Source: Caldifarciminota bacterium UBA3079 (lineage in GTDB: Bacteria; Hydrothermota; Tepidihabitantia; Tepidihabitantales; Tepidihabitantaceae). Taken from it: a stretch of 19,026 nucleotides of DNA. Shown here piece by piece: positions 1-4,532 of the stretch. Location of the stretch: NCBI GenBank assembly GCA_002366635.1, contig DFBN01000093.1:1381-20406 (forward strand), given 5' to 3'. The notes under the pieces were generated by a model. It was given only the letters and a program-made list of their open reading frames with translations, had not been told where the DNA came from and did no database searches. Both the position numbers and the translations under genes were made by a program. Each line of letters begins with the position of its first letter. Positions within the stretch are counted from its first letter, which is position 1.

Positions 1-4
1 ACCG

Positions 5-124
5 ATGAGCTTCGAATGCAAATGGTACCAGGTATGCCCGATGAAAAGGTTTTATGAACAGGGAAAGCTCGACAGGAAATGGATAGGAAATTACCTGTCG
101 TTTTGCCGGAGCACGAGGTGTTGA
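5..124 (+). pseudogene. N-terminal half of a split small Cys-rich conserved protein
   Basis: From the ATG at 5 the frame reads MSFECKWYQVCPMKRFYEQG and then KLDRKWIGNY, before leaving the family pattern and stopping at TGA 122-124 (39 codons). I recognise the Cys-x5-Cys-Pro-Met-Lys-Arg-Phe start and the KLDRKWI segment from a family of roughly 65-residue Cys-rich proteins of unknown function, sometimes mislabelled uracil-DNA glycosylase. The family normally continues with Tyr-Cys, a Gly-x-Trp and CVRY; that continuation is found instead at 3209-3307. Sequence after about 94 is recombinase coding DNA read out of frame. Family membership is from memory; the split itself is visible in the sequence. 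The ATG lies only 5 bases into the window, so the upstream context is not visible. Confidence 0.75.
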
Positions 125-618
125 GAATTCTGTCCAAAATCATTAATCTGAAGCATTGGGCAATTATTATGCTGATTTATTCAGCTGGCTTGCGTGTGAG
201 TGAAATTGTTAGACTTAAGATAAGAGATATCGACGGAGACCGCAAAATGCTCTGGGTTCGGGGTGGTAAGGGGGCTAAAAACCGATACACTCTTTTGTCG
301 GGAATTGCATTGGAAACCTTGCGCAATTATTACAAAGCATATCGCCCCAAAGAATGGCTATTTGGGGGACAGAGGAAAGGACATTATTCTCGTAGAAGTG
401 TTGAAAAAATAATGGAACATGCTATTAAAAAGGCTGGCATACAGAAAGAAGCTTCAGTCCATTCACTTCGACACAGCTTTGCAACTCACCTGCTTGAAAA
501 TGGAGTTGACCTTCGTTATATTCAGGAACTGTTAGGGCATAAGAGCAGTAAAACCACGGAGATTTATACACATGTAACAAGAAAAAGCTTGCTCAAAATA
601 AAGAGTCCTTTAGATTAG
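79..618 (+). CDS. Tyrosine recombinase catalytic domain, N-terminally truncated
   Basis: The product is 179 residues and consists only of the XerC/D-type catalytic domain. The catalytic set is complete: Arg39 in GLRVSE, Lys64 in GGKG, His128 and Arg131 in HSLRHS, His154 in LLGH and nucleophile Tyr163 in TTEIYTH. Relatives of this kind are about 280-300 residues and begin with a SAM-like core-binding domain; that domain is missing, and the in-frame TGA at 55-57 closes the frame upstream. The extra helix/patch typical of integron integrases (IntI) between the second and third catalytic boxes is also absent. Homology starts at the insertion junction, so the 5' end was probably lost there. No good ribosome site precedes the ATG. 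It may be inactive, or may act with a partner. It is read in the same direction as the cassettes, unlike most integrons. Confidence 0.85.
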   Translation: MDRKLPVVLPEHEVLRILSKIINLKHWAIIMLIYSAGLRVSEIVRLKIRDIDGDRKMLWVRGGKGAKNRYTLLSGIALETLRNYYKAYRPKEWLFGGQRKGHYSRRSVEKIMEHAIKKAGIQKEASVHSLRHSFATHLLENGVDLRYIQELLGHKSSKTTEIYTHVTRKSLLKIKSPLD

Positions 619-657
619 AATGGGAAAGAAAATAATATTGAAACAGCCAAAGGAAAA

Positions 658-715
658 ATATACGCATTACTGCGCATAAACCACCAAATTGGCGGGATAT
701 ACGCAATGCGGATAT
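658..715 (+). repeat. Bulged imperfect inverted repeat between recombinase and cassettes (possible attI/att hairpin)
   Basis: The outer arms ATATACGCAT (658-667) and ATGCGGATAT (706-715) pair at 9 of 10 positions. After a 3-base bulge on the left (668-670), the inner arms 671-687 and 689-705 pair at 13 of 17 around a single central base. A long stem with mismatches and an extrahelical bulge is how attC sites fold. It ends six bases before the GTTATGTG core (722-729) where cassette 1 begins. I see no convincing R'' box to its left, so it is either a degenerate attC or an attI-like recombination site. The direct repeat ATATACGCA (658-666 and 697-705) is part of this structure. Confidence 0.6.
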
Positions 716-721
716 GAACAA

Positions 722-729
722 GTTATGTG
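722..729 (+). other. Recombination core site at the left end of cassette 1 (G/TTATGTG)
   Basis: GTTATGTG fits the R' core pattern GTTRRRY in its first five bases. Its reverse complement CACATAAC is found exactly at the R'' box of the attC that ends cassette 1 (1686-1693). This match fixes the left boundary of the array at the G722/T723 crossover and identifies the position occupied by attI in a normal integron. Confidence 0.75.
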
Positions 730-741
730 AAATTCCGCTGA

Positions 742-748
742 AAGGAGG
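742..748 (+). promoter_or_regulatory. Strong Shine-Dalgarno site for the cassette 1 lipoprotein
   Basis: AAGGAGG lies 2 bases before the ATG at 751 and 5 before the ATG at 754. The better spacing favours 754 or a mixture of both starts. The neighbouring cassettes have much weaker ribosome sites. Confidence 0.8.
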
Positions 749-750
749 AA

Positions 751-1671
751 ATGATGAATTTTAAGAATCACTATGTATTATTCTTCTGGGGAGTAGTTTT
801 AGTTTTTATGCTTTCTGGTTGTAAGGATTATAAGTCCGAAATAAATGCACTTAATCAAAGAATAGCTCAATTAGAACAAGAAAATGCCAAGTTGAAAGAA
901 GAAATCAAAAAACTTCGAGAGACAGATCAAAATTACTTCAATACTGCTGTAGAACTTTCTAATGAGGGGAGATACAAAGAGTCCATCGAGAAGTTTAAAG
1001 AAATGAAATCTAAATTTCCTTCCAGCCATCTTGTCGGTGAAGCAAACAAAAAAATAAAGGAAGCACAGAATCGTATAAAGGAAATCTACAGAAAGGAAAA
1101 GGAGGAGTTACATGCTTTATTGGTAAGCATTAAGAAGCAGGACATTGAGATCTCCATTAATAAACTTGAGATTTATATCAATGAGTCACATCCTGCTGAT
1201 TTAATACAAGAAGCTAAAAAGAAACTTGATTATTATAAAAAGAAATATGAAATCATAAAAGTGGAACGTGAATCTGAGAAAATTACAGGCATAAGAATTG
1301 TTTCTGTCAATTCTGAATGGGATTGGTCAGGATTATTAGGTGATAGACTACTTTGTCCGAAGCTGAAAATTAAATTTAAAAACATATCTGATAAAGATAT
1401 CGATAGATTAGAAGTAAAAGTAACGTTTATTAACACATCGAATAAAGAGATTTTTGGCGATGCTTTAACTTATGTAATTGGATATGGAGATGCACCTTTA
1501 AGACCAAGATATTCGAAAACAGCCTATTTAACTTCAAGCGTGGGCTACAAAAGTGATATGGTAGCTTTGAACTTCCCCAATTTGGTGGCCGAAGTCTACA
1601 TCAATGATAAGTTCTATAAAAAAGTTAGGATAAGTAAAAAATATAGAGGAATTGATTGGGGGAAAAAATGA
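751..1671 (+). CDS. Cassette 1: predicted lipoprotein with coiled coil, TPR-like and beta-sandwich regions
   Basis: The 306-residue product starts with a hydrophobic signal ending in the lipobox LSGC (Cys24), so it should be exported and lipid-anchored. Residues about 28-58 form a heptad-rich coiled coil (INALNQRIAQLEQENAKLKE). Residues about 60-110 read as one TPR-like hairpin (YFNTAVELSNEGRYKESIEK), followed by charged helices to about 170. The C-terminal 130 residues have an alternating beta pattern with KLKIKFKNISDKDID, like extracellular Ig/FxLYD-type domains; that part is inferred. It is the only gene in cassette 1 and has its own strong ribosome site, as expected of a cassette. Codon use is AT-rich, unlike the host genes from 3543 on. 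Function unknown; an envelope-associated or trimeric adaptor role is possible. Confidence 0.8.
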   Translation: MMNFKNHYVLFFWGVVLVFMLSGCKDYKSEINALNQRIAQLEQENAKLKEEIKKLRETDQNYFNTAVELSNEGRYKESIEKFKEMKSKFPSSHLVGEANKKIKEAQNRIKEIYRKEKEELHALLVSIKKQDIEISINKLEIYINESHPADLIQEAKKKLDYYKKKYEIIKVERESEKITGIRIVSVNSEWDWSGLLGDRLLCPKLKIKFKNISDKDIDRLEVKVTFINTSNKEIFGDALTYVIGYGDAPLRPRYSKTAYLTSSVGYKSDMVALNFPNLVAEVYINDKFYKKVRISKKYRGIDWGKK

Positions 1672-1685
1672 TTTCAGCAAAACTT

Positions 1686-1764
1686 CACATAACACGGTGT
1701 TTGTGGGAAGCTCCGCTTCCCCAAATTTTGCTCCGCACTTCGCAAAGCCCGGAAACGTTAGGCG
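1686..1764 (+). repeat. attC site of cassette 1
   Basis: R'' is CACATAAC (1686-1693) and R' is GTTAGGCG (1757-1764). The site is 79 bases long with an internal perfect 7-bp stem, GGGAAGC-tcc-GCTTCCC. The L'' and L' regions (about 1694-1705 and 1744-1752) pair imperfectly. R'' is the exact reverse complement of the cassette's first bases (722-729). The crossover point is G1757/T1758. Confidence 0.88.
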
Positions 1765-1790
1765 AAATCAGAGAAAAACGATGATAGTGT

Positions 1791-2387
1791 ATGGCTAAGA
1801 TAAAGCAACATAAGGTTATATTAGAAGGTAAAATGCCACAAGGTAGGAGCATCAGGTTACGTCCCATGAGCGAGAATGATTGGGATATTTTACTCAAGTG
1901 GAATAGCGATCCAGAAGTTCTTTACTACTCGGAAGGAGACAATGTCACTGCCTATACTCTCGAGCAGATTCAAGGTATATATCATTCAGTATGCGAAAAT
2001 GCGTTCTGTTTCATTATTGAGGTTGATGGTGACCCAATTGGAGAATGTTGGCTTCAGGAGATGAATCTTGAAAGAATTCTCCAAAAGTATCCTGATTTAG
2101 ATTGCCGTCGAATCGATTTAATGATTGGCGAGAAACAATATTGGGGGCAAGGAATTGGAACTGAGGTAATTCGTCTGCTTACAGAATTTGGATTCTTAAA
2201 GGAAAGCGCTAATATGATATTTGGATGTGATATAGCGGATTATAATATCGGAAGCCTCAGGGCATTCCAGAAAGTAGGATACGAAATCGTCTCAAAAATA
2301 AAAGAGAATCCAGATAGAAAGGCAAATTACAATTATGATGTTGCCTTAACCAAAGAAAAGTTTTTGAGAAGAGAGAAGAAACGATGA
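1791..2387 (+). CDS. Cassette 2: GNAT-family N-acetyltransferase (RimL/AAC(6')-like)
   Basis: The 198-residue product has the GNAT fold order. An N-terminal strand IRLRPMSENDWDILLKWNSD (about 21-40) is followed by FIIEVDGDPIGECW in the core sheet. The acetyl-CoA loop is IDLMIGEKQYWGQGIGTEVI (motif A, YWGQGIGT), and the closing segment is DIADYNIGSLRAFQKVGYEI, with the classic N-x-x-S-x-R-A-F-x-K-x-G-Y pattern. This arrangement resembles the RimJ/RimL and AAC(6')-I aminoglycoside acetyltransferase branch, a frequent integron cargo, but the substrate cannot be read from sequence. No strong ribosome site precedes the ATG; 27 bases separate the cassette edge from the start. A shorter product from the internal ATG at 1834 would lose only the first residues before the fold. 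Confidence 0.85.
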   Translation: MAKIKQHKVILEGKMPQGRSIRLRPMSENDWDILLKWNSDPEVLYYSEGDNVTAYTLEQIQGIYHSVCENAFCFIIEVDGDPIGECWLQEMNLERILQKYPDLDCRRIDLMIGEKQYWGQGIGTEVIRLLTEFGFLKESANMIFGCDIADYNIGSLRAFQKVGYEIVSKIKENPDRKANYNYDVALTKEKFLRREKKR

Positions 2388-2396
2388 ACTTGACTT

Positions 2397-2486
2397 CGCC
2401 TAACAGAGCGTATCTGGCTTCGGTGCTTCGCACCTCCGCTCAAATTCCCCTTCAGGGAACTTCAGATACGCTCGGGACGTTAAGTG
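2397..2486 (+). repeat. attC site of cassette 2
   Basis: R'' is CGCCTAAC (2397-2404), the exact reverse complement of the cassette 2 start GTTAGGCG (1757-1764). L'' GAGCGTATCTG (2406-2416) and L' CAGATACGCTC (2463-2473) are perfectly complementary over 11 bases. R' is GTTAAGTG (2479-2486). Length is 90 bases, with the crossover at G2479/T2480. This is the cleanest of the three sites. Confidence 0.92.
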
Positions 2487-2512
2487 CCATTGCTATTGTG
2501 AGGGAATAGAAG

Positions 2513-3007
2513 ATGACCAAGACAGATAACATTAGAATATTAGTTAATCCCAAGATAACCCCTGACCAACTCTTTTCCTTCTATGAGAGAAATGGTATTT
2601 GTGAAAAAGGATTTGGTAAGGAAATTGCCTCCAAGGTTTTAGACCACAGCAGTCTTATTATTGGTGCATTTGAAGGAGAAAGATTAGTTGGAATAGCACG
2701 TGCTATGTTTGACGGATTGTCTGGCGCCATTATGGAGTTTTGCTTAGAATTAAAGTACCAAGGAGATAGTCTGAAATATAACAATGGTTCACTCATTGAA
2801 AAAGATTTGTCAGGTGTTGGTAAAAGGATAGGAAAGGTTCTTATTGATGAGTTGATCAAAATGGGAGCAACTTTTATCACAGTTTACATTGTTGAGAATT
2901 GCGAGGAACAGTTTTACAATTCAATTGGATTTGAACATAATACTGGTCATCTTGTGTATTACATAGAAAGAAGGCCGTATGTAGTAGGAGGGCGCAACGG
3001 CACTTAA
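2513..3007 (+). CDS. Cassette 3: GNAT-family N-acetyltransferase
   Basis: The 164-residue product reads as a single GNAT domain. There is an N-terminal helix region (PDQLFSFYERNGICEKGFGK), then LIIGAFEGERLVGIARAMFD as strands 2-3, a motif A region ending SGVGKRIGKVLIDELIKMGA (acetyl-CoA loop GVGKRIG), then FITVYIVENCEEQFYNSIGF matching the closing beta5-helix4 part with FYNSIGF. Substrate unknown. A short purine run, AGGGAATAGAAG, precedes the ATG. The TAA stop (3005-3007) lies inside the R'' box of the cassette's own attC, so the coding region and recombination site overlap. An internal insert near residues 70-105 replaces the usual strand 4 spacing. Confidence 0.85.
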   Translation: MTKTDNIRILVNPKITPDQLFSFYERNGICEKGFGKEIASKVLDHSSLIIGAFEGERLVGIARAMFDGLSGAIMEFCLELKYQGDSLKYNNGSLIEKDLSGVGKRIGKVLIDELIKMGATFITVYIVENCEEQFYNSIGFEHNTGHLVYYIERRPYVVGGRNGT

Positions 3008-3082
3008 CACGGGCTTTGCGGCTTCGTTTCACTTCGCCCAAACTGCCTTCGCCGACTTCGTATAGCCCGAAACCGTTAGGCG
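2999..3082 (+). repeat. attC site of cassette 3
   Basis: R'' is GGCACTTAAC (2999-3008), matching over 10 bases the reverse complement of the cassette 3 start GTTAAGTGCC (2479-2488). The outer stem pairs CGGGCT (3010-3015) with AGCCCG (3064-3069) perfectly. R' is GTTAGGCG (3075-3082). Length is 84 bases, with the crossover at G3075/T3076. Confidence 0.9.
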
Positions 3083-3208
3083 ACATTTTGCTTGGCTGTT
3101 CATTACATTTAGACTATAACGAAGATTAAACGATCCGAAGTAAAATGGAAAGTTTCACTTGACAAAACAGAGAAAATTGAGTTTATTAAATGTGAAAGCA
3201 AGAAATAA
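3076..3208 (+). pseudogene. Stub of a truncated fourth cassette
   Basis: After the last attC a new cassette should begin with TTAGGCGACA and end in an attC with R'' box CGCCTAAC. No such box occurs before the host gene resumes at 3209. In the frame of the host fragment there is a start-less reading of about 31 codons ending at TAA 3206-3208 (visible piece KRSEVKWKVSLDKTEKIEF), possibly the remains of a cassette gene. The 133 bases are AT-rich like the other cassettes. Confidence 0.5.
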
Positions 3209-3307
3209 GGAAACTGGCAAGCCTGTGTCCGTTATCAGATGCAAGAAAGAGGAGAATTCCATCCAGACTGTATGCTGCCGGACGGAACTATCGCTAAGAA
3301 CTTATGA
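3209..3307 (+). pseudogene. C-terminal half of the split small Cys-rich protein
   Basis: Frame 3209-3307 reads GNWQACVRYQMQERGEFHPD followed by CMLPDGTIAKNL and TGA. This is the expected C-terminal half of the family whose N-terminal half lies at 5-94 (GxW-x2-CVRYxM-x-ERGExHPD-x-MLPDGTI). It has no start codon of its own at the junction, and the preceding in-frame codon is TAA (3206-3208), so it cannot be made as a fusion with the upstream stub. It ends 4 bases before the ATG of the zinc-ribbon gene, which suggests the intact gene was coupled to it. Confidence 0.75.
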
Positions 3308-3311
3308 ATAA

Positions 3312-3542
3312 ATGATAACTGTGAAATGTGCAAAATGCGGCAGGAAAATCTTCAAATATAACAAGATTGGAAAAGGCAAACTGCTGCATTGCTGGAGCGA
3401 CCGGATAGTAAAAGACTACAGCGTCCGGAACGGTAATGAAATCAGATGCAGTTGCGGAAATCTGATTGGCGTAATAGAAAAGAAATGGGTCAGAATGAAG
3501 CAGCATACATTCACATATTCTGGCACAATAACAAAAAAATAA
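3312..3542 (+). CDS. Small zinc-ribbon protein
   Basis: The 76-residue product has two Cys pairs, CAKCGRK (Cys6, Cys9) and CSCGN (about 47-49), which should bind one zinc as a rubredoxin-like ribbon. Between them is KYNKIGKGKLLHCWSDRIV and after them KWVRMKQHTFTYSGT. It resembles a conserved family of very small zinc-ribbon proteins of unknown function that I recall next to the Cys-rich family at 5-94 and 3209-3307. There is no ribosome site before the ATG, and the upstream stop is only 4 bases away, so translation was probably coupled to the now broken gene. Confidence 0.7.
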   Translation: MITVKCAKCGRKIFKYNKIGKGKLLHCWSDRIVKDYSVRNGNEIRCSCGNLIGVIEKKWVRMKQHTFTYSGTITKK

Positions 3543-4532
3543 TTGGCACATTTAAGACTTATCGTCTTGTTGCCCGCGGTTGTGCTCGGACTCACAAAAC
3601 CTTCGGGTTTCACTTTTATGAAAATAGGTGTTGGGGCAAGACCAATGGCAATGGCCGGTGCTTTCACAGCAGTTGCAGACGATGCCAATGCATTGTTCTG
3701 GAACCCTGCCGGACTGGCGCTGAACCAGCAGTTCAATGCGAATGCTACTATCATGAGTATGTTCCAGTCTGTTTCCTATACTTCGGCCGGCCTCATATCA
3801 CCGATAGGCCGGCAACTGGGTATCGGTGCAGCCGCAGGATATCTGAACGCGGTTGACATCCGCCGTAGCGAAACAGGCGAAGAAATCGGCACTTTCGGCC
3901 TGAATGACCTCGTTGCAGGTCCGGGTATCGGATGGCGGTTGTCACACAACCTTGGCACAGGGGTCGCTGTAAAATATGTTGCCAGTCGCATCGATTCCTT
4001 CCAGGCGTGCGCGCTTTCTTTTGATGGAGGATTACTCTACCGGCCTTTTGTTTTCCTGACAATAGGTGCAAGCCTGCTCCATCTGGGCCCGCCCAGAAAA
4101 TTCATTTCCGACTGGGAGTATCCTCCGGCCAATTTGAGAAACGGGATTGCTCTCAAGATTCCTATTTCTGAAAGCCATATCCTGGTTGCATCAGACCTGT
4201 CTATCTATCCGGATTTTAACCCGACCATATCCACCGGTGCGGAATTATATCTGAAAAGAAACCAGGCCGGCACATCCGGCAATAGAACGACTGAGCAAGG
4301 GATTTACCTGCGTTGTGGGTATCGGACCGGATTTCACCTTGGCACCTGGTCTGGATGGTCATTGGGTATCGGTTACGAATACAACTTAACCCCCGGTTTA
4401 TTCCTCGGTGTGGATATAGTCTATTTGTCCTACGGCCTGCTTGGAGATTCTGAACGTGCCTCAGCCTATGTCAAATTCATCCCAGGCCGTAAGAACCACC
4501 GTTCTTATCGGCCAAAACGTGAAGCCAGATAA
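3543..4532 (+). CDS. PorV/UPF0164-like outer-membrane beta-barrel protein
   Basis: The 329-residue product carries the PorV/PorQ family signature near its N-terminus: FMKIGVGARPMAMAGAFTAV (about 24-43) followed by ADDANALFWNPAGLA. The rest is amphipathic strands rich in Gly and aromatic residues, as in an outer-membrane barrel. The TTG start gives a plausible signal peptide, LRLIVLLPAVVLGLTKPSG. TTG begins directly after the TAA of the zinc-ribbon gene, with no Shine-Dalgarno, so translational coupling is likely. In known systems PorV-type proteins shuttle or anchor type IX secretion substrates; here only the fold is supported. The basic C-terminus (GRKNHRSYRPKREAR) after the last strand is odd for a barrel. 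Its last 28 bases overlap the convergent comEC gene. Confidence 0.8.
   Translation: MAHLRLIVLLPAVVLGLTKPSGFTFMKIGVGARPMAMAGAFTAVADDANALFWNPAGLALNQQFNANATIMSMFQSVSYTSAGLISPIGRQLGIGAAAGYLNAVDIRRSETGEEIGTFGLNDLVAGPGIGWRLSHNLGTGVAVKYVASRIDSFQACALSFDGGLLYRPFVFLTIGASLLHLGPPRKFISDWEYPPANLRNGIALKIPISESHILVASDLSIYPDFNPTISTGAELYLKRNQAGTSGNRTTEQGIYLRCGYRTGFHLGTWSGWSLGIGYEYNLTPGLFLGVDIVYLSYGLLGDSERASAYVKFIPGRKNHRSYRPKREAR

Larger units (their letters stand above)
86..3208 (+). mobile_element. Integron-like element (recombinase, hairpin, 3 attC cassettes) inserted in a host gene
   Basis: About 3.1 kb separates the two halves of a small conserved gene. It contains a tyrosine-recombinase catalytic domain, an imperfect hairpin, three gene cassettes each ending in an attC site, and a stub of a fourth. 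Base composition is clearly more AT-rich than the flanks. The hexamer AGGAAA occurs at both ends (85-90 and 3208-3213), exactly where host homology stops and resumes, but six bases is weak as a target duplication. Joining the halves across that repeat would leave the host protein about five residues short, including a Cys, so the exact junctions are uncertain (left 85-94, right about 3191-3208). The alternative is a misassembly, although the cassette structure inside is independent of that. Confidence 0.7.

Noticed and set aside
658..705. Direct repeat ATATACGCA (658-666 and 697-705) as an integrase-binding direct repeat
   Set aside because: Both copies are explained by the larger imperfect inverted repeat, so I do not count it as a separate signal.
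1690..3080. CRISPR-like or IS-like reading of the repeated CTTCGC-rich segments
   Set aside because: The segments differ in sequence and length (79, 90, 84 bases) and fit attC R''/L''/L'/R' structure; there are no regular spacers, transposase or terminal inverted repeats.
3446..3856. Open frame of 136 codons across the zinc-ribbon and PorV-like genes
   Set aside because: It crosses two well-supported genes in another frame and its product has no recognisable pattern.
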